Assembly: GCF_018304945.1 (NCBI RefSeq)
Contig: NZ_JAGQEE010000004.1
Coordinates: 124,001 to 188,000 of the forward strand
Direction of reading: 5' to 3'
DNA from: Collimonas humicola
GTDB lineage: Bacteria > Pseudomonadota > Gammaproteobacteria > Burkholderiales > Burkholderiaceae_D
Length of the DNA: 64,000 bases
Position 1 is the stretch's first letter, and the number at the start of each line of letters is the position of its first letter. The position numbers and the translations under genes are program-made. Of this stretch, positions 45,697 through 54,010 are shown piece by piece. A model generated the notes under the pieces. It was not told the origin of the DNA. It saw nothing but the letters and a program-made list of their open reading frames with translations, and ran no database searches.

Positions 45697-46162
45697 GTGG
45701 TCCCTGCCGTCAGGCAATAAGTAAGCATAGGCAACATCGCAGAAACGGCGACGCCGCCACCCGTTGGCTCGCTCACATGCCTGCATTGTCGTTCTGACCA
45801 CAGACAGAATTTGCGTTTGCCAATCGGGACAAATTTTAAAGCTTCTGGACCCGCATGATTCGTGGATGGACGAATAATCTTGTTACCGATGCGTTGCTCG
45901 ATGATAGGCCCGCCAGTCGGAAGTGCAGCGATCTCGCCGCCGCGGCGCAATACATAAGGATCAGCTGCGCTGCCTTGTGGCCCCAACTAAAGCAGAAGCC
46001 ACTATCTCATTTCAGCGCTTCCGGCTTCCTGCTTCCTGCTTGCGAATTTCCTTAATTCTGCGCATCTCCGCACTCTTTAACATAGAACGGTATCCCCACG
46101 CCTGCCTGAGACTTGCGATTGATAGCGATCTATATCATAATTGACAAAGATGAGACATACCC
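45697..46162. other. Intergenic region before the toxin-antitoxin pair, no gene seen
   Basis: About 470 bp. Several short frames exist (one leftward frame spans most of 45693-45986), but without ribosome binding sites or recognisable protein features. I see no repeat or RNA gene. Confidence 0.45.
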
Positions 46163-46504
46163 ATGCCCTATCTGCCGAACTACAAGAAACCTTTTTCCGC
46201 CTTTGTGAAGAAACAACACAGGCCCTTCCAGGCAGTGATCGAAGATGAGGCGCTAAAGGTGAGCGCCAGGCCGGATATCGGCGAAGCCAAGACCGGCGAC
46301 TTGACGGGGATTTATGTTCATAAATTCAAACATAAGACACAGGAGTATCTTATGGCCTATCGGATTCGAGCTCAAAAAACGGAGAGCAAGGCTGAACACC
46401 GGTCCCCTGATTTTCTATCCATCGATTTTTACAAGCTGGGCACGCACGAAAATTTCTACGATGATCTCAAAGCTTATTTAAGAGCGAACGGATGGTACAA
46501 ATGA
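46163..46504 (+). CDS. RelE/ParE-superfamily-like toxin
   Basis: A 113-residue basic protein. From about residue 15 it has two helices, then strands GIYVHKFKHKTQEYLMAYRI, the pattern (strand, basic turn, YxxxYRI) of the RelE/ParE ribonuclease/gyrase-inhibitor fold, and a conserved-looking C-terminal HENFYDDLKAYL helix. The next gene starts in the overlap ATGA and encodes a DNA-binding protein, so this is read as a toxin-first type II pair. The target is undetermined. Confidence 0.7.
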   Translation: MPYLPNYKKPFSAFVKKQHRPFQAVIEDEALKVSARPDIGEAKTGDLTGIYVHKFKHKTQEYLMAYRIRAQKTESKAEHRSPDFLSIDFYKLGTHENFYDDLKAYLRANGWYK

Positions 46505-46818
46505 CACTGACAGCTGAAACACTTTTCATCAGCTTGCAGCAAATGCCCTCGCATGAACGGGAAAAATTCTTCTCGCTGATTGCCAGGCGAGCCTTCTCCA
46601 GCGGCGACAATCTGAGCCATGCCGAACTGTTCGGGCATTTGCAGGGAAGCGAATTCACTGCGGATGAAGCGGCGGAATACCTGGGTGTGTCGATCGCGAC
46701 ATTTCGCCGCTACTGCAAGCAAGGAAAAATTGCCGCCTCGTCCATCGTCGGCACATCGCACCTTTATCCTCTTGCCGCGCTGCGGGAGCTGAAACGCGCA
46801 CTGCATATAGTGAAGTAA
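46501..46818 (+). CDS. Antitoxin with excisionase/MerR-like helix-turn-helix
   Basis: A 105-residue protein. The N-terminal half is helical (SLQQMPSHEREKFFSLIARRAF), perhaps the toxin-binding part, and the C-terminal half holds FTADEAAEYLGVSIATFRRYCKQGKI, a helix-turn-helix of the excisionase/MerR (HTH_17) type, followed by a wing and ALRELKRAL. As an antitoxin it would neutralise the upstream toxin and autoregulate the pair. The ATG at 46501 overlaps the toxin stop; the ATG at 46492 is an alternative start. Confidence 0.7.
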   Translation: MTLTAETLFISLQQMPSHEREKFFSLIARRAFSSGDNLSHAELFGHLQGSEFTADEAAEYLGVSIATFRRYCKQGKIAASSIVGTSHLYPLAALRELKRALHIVK

Positions 46819-46850
46819 AAATCACCGCACGCCAGCGCGCATCCCTATCC

Positions 46851-48383
46851 TCAATCGTCCTTCGCACCCGCGATCCCCAGCTCCTGGATCTTGCGCGTGA
46901 TGGTGTTGCGGCCTATGCCCAGGCGCACCGCGGCATCGTTCTTGCGGCCATGGGTATGGCGCAGGGCGATCTTGATCAAGGCCGATTCGAACTGCCGGCC
47001 CAGCACATCCATCACATCTGCATCGCCATTGCTCAGCATGCTTGCGGCTTCGGTTTCCAGCAAGCTGATCCAGCTCTGCCTTTCGCTGGCGCCCTGCGCC
47101 GGAACCGCCGCTGGCGCTGTCTCGGCATAAGGCGCAAGCGCGGCGCCGCTGCCCGAGGTCGCGGCTGAAAAATGCGGATCGAACGCTACCGGCCGATGGG
47201 CCGGGCTTTCCAGCTGCGTGCCCTGTTCGCGGCCGCTCACCAGGTCCTGCGGCAAGTCCTTGATCTCGACCGTCTGGCCGGGCGCCATGACGGTGATCCA
47301 GTTGCACAGGTTTTCCAGCTGGCGCACATTGCCCGGCAATTCCAGGCTGCTCATGAAACGCATGGCATTGTCAGAGACGCGCTTGCTTTCCACGCCCAGC
47401 TGCTTGGCGCTCTGGCCGAGGAAGTAGCGGGTCAGGATGGGAATGTCTTCGCGCCGCTCGCGCAAGCTCGGCAGGCGCAGGCGGATCACATTCAGGCGAT
47501 GGTACAAGTCTTCGCGGAACAAGCCTTCGCGCACCCGTGTTTCCAGGTTCTGGTGGGTGGCGGCGATGACGCGGACATTGGCTTTCAGCGACTGATGGCC
47601 GCCCACGCGGTAGAAATGGCCGTCGGACAGCACCCGCAGCAAGCGCGTCTGCAGATCGAATGGCATGTCGCCGATTTCATCGAGGAACAAAGTGCCGCCT
47701 TCGGCTTGCTCAAAGCGTCCGCGGCGCGATGCCTGGGCGCCGGTGAAGGCGCCGCGCTCATGGCCGAACAGCTCCGACTCCAGCAAGTCTTTCGGAATCG
47801 CCGCAGTGTTGAGCGCAATGAACGGCTGCGAGGCGCGCGGGCTATGCTTGTGCAACGCGCGCGCCACCAGTTCCTTGCCTGTGCCTGATTCGCCGGTGAT
47901 CAGCACCGTCACATTCGATTGCGACAAGCGGCCGATGGCGCGGAACACGTCTTGCATGGCAGGCGCCTGGCCGAGGATTTCCGGCGTCTCGGACGAAGCC
48001 TGCTCGACATTCGCTTCGCGCAGGCTCTCCTCAAGCGCGCGGCGTATCAGCTCGACGGCCTTGTCGACGTCGAACGGCTTGGCCAGGTATTCAAAGGCGC
48101 CGCCCTGGAATGCCGCCACGGCGGAATCGAGATCGGAAAATGCGGTGATGATGATGACCGGCACGCCGGGAAACTTGGCTTTGACGGTTTGCAGCAATTC
48201 AAGGCCGGAGGCGCCCGGCATGCGGATATCGGACACCAGCACTTGCGGCGTATTGGTTTGCAGCGCTTCAATGGCGTCGCGCGCATTGGAAAAACTCTTG
48301 GTCGTCAGATTCTCGCGGGCCAGCGCTTTTTCCAGCACCCATCGTATCGATTCGTCGTCGTCAACAATCCAGATTGGTTTCAT
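46851..48383 (-). CDS. ntrC: Nitrogen regulation response regulator NtrC
   Basis: A 510-residue sigma-54 activator. The receiver domain has IVDDDESIRWVLEKAL and phosphoacceptor Asp54 in VSDIRMPG; the AAA+ domain carries GESGTGKELVARALH, the sigma-54-contacting ERGAFTGA and ATHQNLETRVREGLFREDLYHRLN; the C-terminal Fis-type helix-turn-helix is KNDAAVRLGIGRNTITRKIQEL. It activates nitrogen-limitation promoters when phosphorylated by NtrB. The ATG at 48383 gives the standard MKPIWIVDD start. Confidence 0.95.
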   Translation of the reverse strand: MKPIWIVDDDESIRWVLEKALARENLTTKSFSNARDAIEALQTNTPQVLVSDIRMPGASGLELLQTVKAKFPGVPVIIITAFSDLDSAVAAFQGGAFEYLAKPFDVDKAVELIRRALEESLREANVEQASSETPEILGQAPAMQDVFRAIGRLSQSNVTVLITGESGTGKELVARALHKHSPRASQPFIALNTAAIPKDLLESELFGHERGAFTGAQASRRGRFEQAEGGTLFLDEIGDMPFDLQTRLLRVLSDGHFYRVGGHQSLKANVRVIAATHQNLETRVREGLFREDLYHRLNVIRLRLPSLRERREDIPILTRYFLGQSAKQLGVESKRVSDNAMRFMSSLELPGNVRQLENLCNWITVMAPGQTVEIKDLPQDLVSGREQGTQLESPAHRPVAFDPHFSAATSGSGAALAPYAETAPAAVPAQGASERQSWISLLETEAASMLSNGDADVMDVLGRQFESALIKIALRHTHGRKNDAAVRLGIGRNTITRKIQELGIAGAKDD

Positions 48384-48464
48384 GATTTTTTCTCTATATG
48401 CCACGCTAAACACTTACCGGATACAAGCCGCTCGTTCTCGCCATCATGGCAATAGGAACAGGCT

Positions 48465-49547
48465 TCAAGGCAGTGGTATAAGAATTCTGAAATCCGTGCA
48501 TCCCGGCCGACTTTCGCATTCGATGACGCCCATGTGCTGCTGCACAAAGGTCTGCGCCAGCGTCAAGCCCAAGCCGCTGCCGCCATCGCGTCCCGATACC
48601 AGCGGATAGAAAATGCGTTCCTGGATCTCGGCCGGAATGCCGGGTCCATTGTCGATGATATGCAAGTCTAGTGCCAGCCGGTAACGGACCTTGGCCAGCG
48701 TCACCTGGCGCACTACCCTGCTCTGGAAAACCAGCTCGGCGTCGCCGGCCTTGATGCGTTCGCTCAAGGCTTGCGCGGCGTTGTGGGCGATATTCAGGAT
48801 GGCTTGTATCAGCTGTTCCTTGTCGCCGCGGAATTCGGGGATCGACAGGTCGTAATCGCGCTTGATGGCAAGTCCGCTGGGAAACTCGGCGACGATCAGG
48901 CTGCGCACCCGTTCGCACACTTCATGGATGTCGACATCGCCGACGATCTGCGCCAGCCGGTGCGGCGCCAGCAGGCGGTCCACCAGGGTCTGCAGGCGGT
49001 CCGCTTCCTTGATGATGACCTGGGTGTACTCGCGCAGCTCCTTGACGTGGCGCTCCGGCAATTCCAGCTCCAGCAGCTGCGCCGCGCCGCGGATGCCGCC
49101 CAGCGGATTCTTGATTTCATGCGCCAGGTTGCGCACCAGCTCCTTGTTGACCTGGCTCTGGTCGATCAGGCGCTCTTCGCGCTCCAGCTTGAGCTGCTGC
49201 ACGTTCTCGCGCAGCTCGATCAGCACCGGCGTCTCGGGATTGTCGAGCGCAGTGACGATGGTGTCGACCCACAGCGGCTCGCGCCCCATCCGCTCCAGAA
49301 TCAGGTCTTGGCGAGAATCATCGAACTGGTGCTCCAGCGCCTGCTGGAAAATCGCCAGCAGCTGCTCGGGATTGAGGAACAGGTCGGACAAGGTTTGCTG
49401 CTTCAGCAAGCGGCAGGAACTCTCCAGCATGTTTTCCGCGGCGGCGTTGGCAAACACCAGGCGCGCCTGCGGATCCAGCACCAGTACGGCCGAAGCCAAC
49501 AGATCCAGGCTGGCCAGCACGTTCCGTTCGGCGGGTTTTATTGGCAT
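48465..49547 (-). CDS. ntrB: Nitrogen regulation histidine kinase NtrB
   Basis: A 360-residue soluble histidine kinase. An N-terminal PAS domain (LASAVLVLDPQARLVFANAAAENML) is followed by the H-box LAHEIKNPLGGIRGAAQLLE near residue 143, N-box IAHNAAQALSER, and G-boxes IDNGPGIP and GGSGLGLTLAQTF. It phosphorylates or dephosphorylates NtrC under PII control. It sits upstream of ntrC, with 82 bp between stop and start, and downstream of glnA and the DUF4124 gene on the same strand. Confidence 0.95.
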   Translation of the reverse strand: MPIKPAERNVLASLDLLASAVLVLDPQARLVFANAAAENMLESSCRLLKQQTLSDLFLNPEQLLAIFQQALEHQFDDSRQDLILERMGREPLWVDTIVTALDNPETPVLIELRENVQQLKLEREERLIDQSQVNKELVRNLAHEIKNPLGGIRGAAQLLELELPERHVKELREYTQVIIKEADRLQTLVDRLLAPHRLAQIVGDVDIHEVCERVRSLIVAEFPSGLAIKRDYDLSIPEFRGDKEQLIQAILNIAHNAAQALSERIKAGDAELVFQSRVVRQVTLAKVRYRLALDLHIIDNGPGIPAEIQERIFYPLVSGRDGGSGLGLTLAQTFVQQHMGVIECESRPGCTDFRILIPLP

Positions 49548-49774
49548 CCGGATATCCTCATGAAAAGACTTGATGGCGACTGGCGCCGCCCGCAGCAGGC
49601 ACGGTCGGCGACAGGCAGCAAGGCAGCGCCGTCACGGGAAGTATCGTGGTGATTGAAATGGTGCATTTTCCGAGCATAACAAGCTTTGTAAGCGATGTCG
49701 GTCTGTAATATGCCGGATTGCCATAATATGGTGCATCCGGCTCTTCCTTATCTTAAACCGGATAGGCAAAAATA

Positions 49775-49794
49775 AAGGCCGCGATTGCGGCCTT
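49775..49794 (-). terminator. Terminator after the DUF4124 gene
   Basis: An 8-bp stem AAGGCCGC/GCGGCCTT with a four-base loop, followed on the minus strand by TTATTTTTGCC. It lies 35 bp past the stop of the DUF4124 gene. Confidence 0.75.
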
Positions 49795-49828
49795 ATGCAT
49801 TAAGCAAGGTTGATACCATGCCTGGGAA

Positions 49829-50350
49829 CTACTTGAGATTCGTCAATTCCCGGTTGAGCGCGTCGATGTTTTTCTCGCTGCGCGAAATGTCTTCCTTCAT
49901 CGAAGCCACGCGCTCCTGGTACTTGGCGTAGTTCTTCTCGTTGCCCTGGCGCTCCGGTGTGCCGTCGTTATAGTCTTTCTTGAGATTCGCCAGGCGCTGT
50001 TGCTCATTCTTCAACTCATCCTGCAAGATCTGCCGGCGATCGTTGTCGCGCGCCTTTTGCGTGCCGTTGTCCACTTTCGGGAAATCGCTCGGGGTCGATG
50101 CCGCCGGCTTGCTGGCGGCGCCTTCGCGCGGCGCCTTATTGCCGCTGCTGCCGCCGGATGAAGTCACCGTCAGCGGCGGCAGGCTGACGCGCTTGCAGCC
50201 CTTGGTGTCGCCGGTATTCTTGTATTCCTTGACGCCGTTCTGATCTACGCACAGAAACACTTCGCTTTGGGCATGAGCGACACCGCCAAGCATGCTGACG
50301 GCGGCCAGCAACAGGAATCCAGGGGAAAAACGCAACATGAGACGCTTCAT
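49829..50350 (-). CDS. DUF4124-domain protein with coiled-coil tail
   Basis: A 173-residue secreted protein: signal peptide ending VAHAQ, then the DUF4124 core with FLCVDQNGVKEYKNTGDTKGCKRVSLPPL (two cysteines, a Y/W-x-x-N-G strand), a Ser/Gly/Pro linker, and from about residue 95 a charged coiled coil (QILQDELKNEQQRLANLKKD, ending DALNRELTNLK). The function is unknown. It is commonly found next to glnA in Burkholderiales. The ATG at 50350 is preferred over the start five codons upstream. Confidence 0.85.
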   Translation of the reverse strand: MKRLMLRFSPGFLLLAAVSMLGGVAHAQSEVFLCVDQNGVKEYKNTGDTKGCKRVSLPPLTVTSSGGSSGNKAPREGAASKPAASTPSDFPKVDNGTQKARDNDRRQILQDELKNEQQRLANLKKDYNDGTPERQGNEKNYAKYQERVASMKEDISRSEKNIDALNRELTNLK

Positions 50351-50470
50351 AGATATTCTTCGCAATTCAATGGAGTCGCTAGTTTATGTCAAGAAACTTC
50401 CAATGACAAACCATCCTACATATTATTACTTATAGCGGACAGACAGAAAAAAACCAGCGCATGAAAAATA

Positions 50471-50496
50471 AAAGGACAGGAAAGCTCCTGTCCTTT
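50471..50496 (-). terminator. Rho-independent terminator of glnA
   Basis: An 11-bp stem (50471-50481 with 50486-50496, AAAGGACAGGA and complement), loop AAGC, followed on the minus strand by TTTTATTTTTC. It lies 60 bp beyond the glnA stop. Confidence 0.9.
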
Positions 50497-50555
50497 TTAT
50501 CTTGCCGGCCAGCCCTGCGGTGCGCAAGGCCGGCCATCAGAATTTACGTATCGAC

Positions 50556-51971
50556 TTACACCGAATAGTACATGTCGAATTCGATCGGGTGCGTCGTCAT
50601 GCGGAAGCGTTGAACTTCTTGCATCTTCAGGTCCAGGTAAGCATCGATCATGCTGTCGCTGAATACGCCGCCGCGGGTCAGGAACTCGCGATCCTTGTCC
50701 AGCGCTTCCAGAGCTTCTTCCAGCGAAGCGCAAACGGTAGGGATCAGTTTGTCTTCTTCCGGCGGCAGATGGTACAGATCCTTCGAAGCTGCTTCGCCTG
50801 GATGGATCTTGTTCTGCACGCCGTCCAGGCCTGCCATCAGCAATGCTGCGAAGCACAGGTATGGGTTAGCCAGCGGATCCGGGAAACGGGTTTCGATACG
50901 ACGGCCCTTTGGATTGGCCACGTGCGGGATACGGATCGAAGCCGAACGGTTGCGCGCCGAGTAAGCCAGCTTGACCGGTGCTTCGTAGCCTGGAACCAGA
51001 CGCTTGTACGAGTTGGTGCCTGGGTTGGTGATCGCGTTGAGCGCCTTGGCGTGCTTGATGATGCCGCCGATGTAGAACAGCGCGAATTCGGACAGGCCGG
51101 CATAGCCGTCGCCTGCGAACAGGTTCTTGCCGTCTTTCCAGACCGATTGATGCACGTGCATGCCGGAACCGTTGTCGCCAACGATAGGCTTAGGCATGAA
51201 AGTGGCAGTCTTGCCGTAGGTGTGAGCCACGTTCCAGACCACGTACTTCAGGTTCTGGGTCCAGTCGGCGCGCTCGACCAGGGTCGAGAACTTGGTGCCG
51301 ATTTCGTTCTGGCCGGCGCCGGCCACTTCGTGGTGATGCACTTCAACCGGGATGCCCAGCGATTCCAGGATCAGGCACATTTCCGAACGCATGTCCTGGA
51401 AGCTGTCGACCGGCGGTACTGGGAAGTAGCCGCCCTTGACGGTTGGACGGTGGCCGGTGTTGCCGCCTTCGAGCTTGGCGCCGGTGCTCCACGATGCTTC
51501 TTCGGAACCGATCTTGACGAAGCAGCCCGACATGTCTGCGCCCCAGCGGACGTCGTCGAAAATGAAGAATTCCGGTTCTGGACCGAAGTAGGCGGTGTCG
51601 CCCAGGCCGGACGATTTCAGGTAGGCTTCGGCGCGCTTGGCGATCGAGCGCGGATCGCGGTCGTAACCCTTGCCGTCGGATGGCTCGATGACGTCACATT
51701 GCATGAACAATGTGGTTTCTTCCATGAACGGATCGATGTTCGCAGTATTAGGATCCGGCATCAGCAACATGTCGGAAGCTTCAATACCCTTCCAGCCAGC
51801 AATAGAAGAACCGTCGAATGCATGACCCGATTCGAACTTGTCGATATCGAAATGGGAGACTGGAACAGTTACGTGCTGCTCTTTACCCTTGGTGTCAGCG
51901 AAGCGAAAATCAACGAATTTGACTTCGTTGTCTTTTGCCATTTTCAAGACTTCTGCGGCCGTCATTGCCAT
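50556..51971 (-). CDS. glnA: Glutamine synthetase type I
   Basis: A 471-residue GS-I. Motifs include [12 protein letters not shown] near residue 52, [16 protein letters not shown] near residue 128, a central [10 protein letters not shown] block with active-site His, and [18 protein letters not shown]. The adenylylation site is Tyr400 in [11 protein letters not shown], so control by GlnE is expected. It condenses ammonia and glutamate. An upstream sigma-54-type promoter and two NtrC-like sites match nitrogen control. It is followed by the DUF4124 gene and ntrB-ntrC. Confidence 0.97.
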   Translation of the reverse strand: MAMTAAEVLKMAKDNEVKFVDFRFADTKGKEQHVTVPVSHFDIDKFESGHAFDGSSIAGWKGIEASDMLLMPDPNTANIDPFMEETTLFMQCDVIEPSDGKGYDRDPRSIAKRAEAYLKSSGLGDTAYFGPEPEFFIFDDVRWGADMSGCFVKIGSEEASWSTGAKLEGGNTGHRPTVKGGYFPVPPVDSFQDMRSEMCLILESLGIPVEVHHHEVAGAGQNEIGTKFSTLVERADWTQNLKYVVWNVAHTYGKTATFMPKPIVGDNGSGMHVHQSVWKDGKNLFAGDGYAGLSEFALFYIGGIIKHAKALNAITNPGTNSYKRLVPGYEAPVKLAYSARNRSASIRIPHVANPKGRRIETRFPDPLANPYLCFAALLMAGLDGVQNKIHPGEAASKDLYHLPPEEDKLIPTVCASLEEALEALDKDREFLTRGGVFSDSMIDAYLDLKMQEVQRFRMTTHPIEFDMYYSV

Positions 51972-52131
51972 GTGAATCTCCTAAGGAATATGAAAGTATT
52001 GCTAGTGAATTGTGCGCACCGGTCCAGGATTTGTTGCGCGCAAACTCAGCGTCGCAGTAACATCATGAACAGGTAGTGAGAAACTTTGACCGGACAGCAA
52101 CTCGGTACGACCAGAACTCAGGCAGGATGAT

Positions 52132-52147
52132 AGCAGAATCCATGCCA
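52132..52147 (-). promoter_or_regulatory. Candidate sigma-54 promoter of glnA
   Basis: On the minus strand the sequence is TGGCATGGATTCTGCT, with GG and GC separated by 10 bases, close to the TGGCACN5TTGCW consensus (two mismatches outside the GG/GC). Transcription would start near 52121, giving a leader of about 150 bases before the glnA ATG. Confidence 0.6.
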
Positions 52148-52294
52148 CCATCCTTTCACGGAACGGCCCATAGTCGGTATTGTCATTTGCTTGTCCGGAA
52201 GGCCGGATTCATCGTTTTTGAGGCCACTTGGCTGCATCGTTACGATAAAAGCAAGTCACCATATCAGTGCAAGGCCTCGCGATGGCACTATTTT

Positions 52295-52309
52295 CGTGCA
52301 AACATTGCG
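52295..52309. promoter_or_regulatory. NtrC-like binding site 1 upstream of glnA
   Basis: GCAC-N7-GTGC with exact dyad half-sites, matching the NtrC core TGCACCN5GGTGCA spacing. It lies about 155 bp upstream of the sigma-54 candidate. Confidence 0.6.
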
Positions 52310-52323
52310 ATGAATTGTTGTTT

Positions 52324-52340
52324 TGCGCGATTTTGGTGCA
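52324..52340. promoter_or_regulatory. NtrC-like binding site 2 upstream of glnA
   Basis: TGCGCG-ATTTT-GGTGCA, one strong half-site (GGTGCA) and one with a G substitution. Its centre is 30 bp (about three helical turns) from the first site, suitable for cooperative NtrC binding. Confidence 0.6.
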
Positions 52341-52407
52341 ATTAACAAAAATCAAAGCAGAAATCAAATCGCATACTTGATAAACCCGTAATTTCAGGAG
52401 AAACATC

Positions 52408-52872
52408 ATGGCCACCAGCAGCGAACTCCTCACCACCGCCAGGCAGCGCGGCCAAAATGACCATCTCCCCTATGCCGGCGCCGTGACGCCGCGCGAGGCT
52501 TTCGCCTTGCTGGAAGCGGAACCCGCCGCGATCCTGGTGGATGTGCGCACCAATGCCGAGCGCGACTGGGTCGGCCGCGTCGCGATCCAGAACGCGCAGC
52601 ATGCAGCGGTGCAATGGTCGCAGTATCCGGGCGGCGTCCAAAATCCGGACTTCCTGGCGCAGCTGGCGCAGATCGCGGAAAAAGGCACGCCGCTGCTGTT
52701 CCTGTGCCGCTCCGGCGTGCGTTCGCAGCATGCGGCCAAGCTGGCGACCGAACATGGCTACAGCAACTGCTTCAATATCCTGGAAGGCTTCGAAGGCGAC
52801 AAGGACAATAACGGCCATCGCAAGAACGTCAACGGCTGGTGCAAGGCCGGCCTGCCCTGGATGGGCGCTTAA
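52408..52872 (+). CDS. Rhodanese-like domain protein (single domain)
   Basis: A 154-residue sulfurtransferase-fold protein. REAFALLEAEPAAILVDVRTNAERDWVG starts the domain and the active-site loop is FLCRSGVRSQHAA with catalytic Cys100. It may carry persulfide sulfur in tRNA modification, cyanide detoxification or redox work. TTCAGGAGAAACATC precedes the ATG (AGGAG, good spacing). Monocistronic and convergent with the GNAT gene. Confidence 0.9.
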   Translation: MATSSELLTTARQRGQNDHLPYAGAVTPREAFALLEAEPAAILVDVRTNAERDWVGRVAIQNAQHAAVQWSQYPGGVQNPDFLAQLAQIAEKGTPLLFLCRSGVRSQHAAKLATEHGYSNCFNILEGFEGDKDNNGHRKNVNGWCKAGLPWMGA

Positions 52873-52903
52873 CGGCCCTCTATTCCGACATTGGAGAGGC
52901 TGC

Positions 52904-53404
52904 CTAGGATGCTTGCAGCGCCAGGATGCGGTTCTCGTATTTCTGCTCTTCGAATTCGTGCCAGGTCATGCCGATGTCGGCAAAGCCGTAGGTCTTGTAG
53001 AAACCCAGCGCCCGGGCATTGCCGGCCCACGCCGTCAGCCACAGCCGCGCGCCGACGTCCCGTACAGCGTGGTCCAGCAGCGCGCGACCGATGCCGCGGC
53101 CGTGAAAGTGTTCCTGCACATAAAGCGTATCGACCTCCACGCCACCGTAATTTTCAGCCGCGCAGGGCGAATCCAGATCGAGCAGGATGTAGCCCAGCAG
53201 ATTTTCTTCGTTGACGTCGACGAACAGACGGTAGTCAGGATCGCCGATAAGGTCGTGGAAATAGGCGGGCGTAAACGTGGACAGCACTTCGCGCGCAAGG
53301 TCGTCGCTGACGCCATCCGTAGCGTAGGTGTGCAGCCAGACTTGTATCGACAAGGCGGTCAGGCTCATGCAATCGGCGGCTGTTGCATCGCGAATCAAAT
53401 TCAT
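52904..53404 (-). CDS. GNAT family N-acetyltransferase
   Basis: A 166-residue acetyltransferase: IRDATAADCMSLTALSIQVWLHTY at the N-terminus, a VEVDTLYVQEHFHGRGIGRALLDHA strand-helix with the RGIGRA acetyl-CoA loop, and AGNARALGFYKTYGFADIG, the usual C-terminal end. The acceptor substrate is unknown. The ATG at 53404 is given; however, AAGGAG abuts it with no spacer, while a TTG two codons later (53398) has an ideal six-base spacing, so the true start may be 53398. Confidence 0.85.
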   Translation of the reverse strand: MNLIRDATAADCMSLTALSIQVWLHTYATDGVSDDLAREVLSTFTPAYFHDLIGDPDYRLFVDVNEENLLGYILLDLDSPCAAENYGGVEVDTLYVQEHFHGRGIGRALLDHAVRDVGARLWLTAWAGNARALGFYKTYGFADIGMTWHEFEEQKYENRILALQAS

Positions 53405-53518
53405 CTCCTTAGTGTTGTGCCGGGTTCCCTGCAACTAATCGCAGCCGATGACAGTCTACTATCGCTCATCGACAGCGGCAGCATGCGCAGTCATCAATGT
53501 CTTGTCACCGGAAAACGC

Positions 53519-53998
53519 ATGGTTGTAATTGACCGCCTCACCCAGATACGCCAGTCGCTGCACTGGTTGCCGCTGCTGCTTGCACGCATCAACGTCGGGC
53601 TGTTTTTCTCGATTTCCGGCTACAACAAGCTGTTCGTGCCGGCCAACCAGGCCGCCATGCTCGAGACCATGCGGCAGGCCGGCATTCCCTTCCCGGAGTT
53701 CAATGCAGTGTTCGTCGCCATGCTTGAGTTTGCGTTCGGCGGCTTGCTCGGCCTGGGCTTGCTGACGAGGCCGAGTGCGCTGATCCTGCTGGCGATCGTC
53801 GGCGTCGCCACGTTTGCCGACGGCATCCACAAAATCCCCGCCGGCCTTGGCCCGCTTGACTGGTACGACTGGTTCCTCTACCTGCCGGAAGTGCTCTACG
53901 GCTTGCTACTGTTCTGGATCTGGTGCGCCGGCGCCGGCCGCCTTGGCGCCGACCAACTCATGAGCAAGCGCTGGCCGGCCTTGCAGCGCTTTATATAA
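53519..53998 (+). CDS. DoxX-family membrane protein
   Basis: A 159-residue four-helix protein. WLPLLLARINVGLFFSISGYNKL is the DoxX opening with the conserved R and F/G residues, PFPEFNAVFVAMLEFAFGGLLGLG the second and third helices, and LPEVLYGLLLFWIWCAG the last. The family has been linked to thiosulfate:quinone oxidoreductase and other quinone-linked redox processes; here the role is unknown. The ATG at 53519 (GGAAAACGC upstream) is preferred; an ATG at 53483 is possible. It is convergent with the next gene, 12 bp apart. Confidence 0.8.
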   Translation: MVVIDRLTQIRQSLHWLPLLLARINVGLFFSISGYNKLFVPANQAAMLETMRQAGIPFPEFNAVFVAMLEFAFGGLLGLGLLTRPSALILLAIVGVATFADGIHKIPAGLGPLDWYDWFLYLPEVLYGLLLFWIWCAGAGRLGADQLMSKRWPALQRFI

Positions 53999-54010
53999 GA
54001 CCAGGACAAA

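Larger units (their letters stand above)
51972..52407. other. glnA upstream control region
   Basis: About 436 bp holding the sigma-54-type promoter, the NtrC-like pair and the glnA leader (ribosome binding AGGA of TTAGGAGATT next to the ATG). A rightward 89-codon frame beginning at 52076 crosses these sites and has no protein character, so it is not taken as a gene. Confidence 0.6.

Noticed and set aside
45693-45986. Leftward 97-codon frame upstream of the MliC-like lipoprotein
   Set aside because: No ribosome binding site, overlaps the accepted lipoprotein start, and no recognisable protein features.
52076-52345. Rightward 89-codon frame in the glnA upstream region
   Set aside because: Crosses the predicted sigma-54 promoter and NtrC sites, lacks coding-like composition, and has no ribosome binding site.
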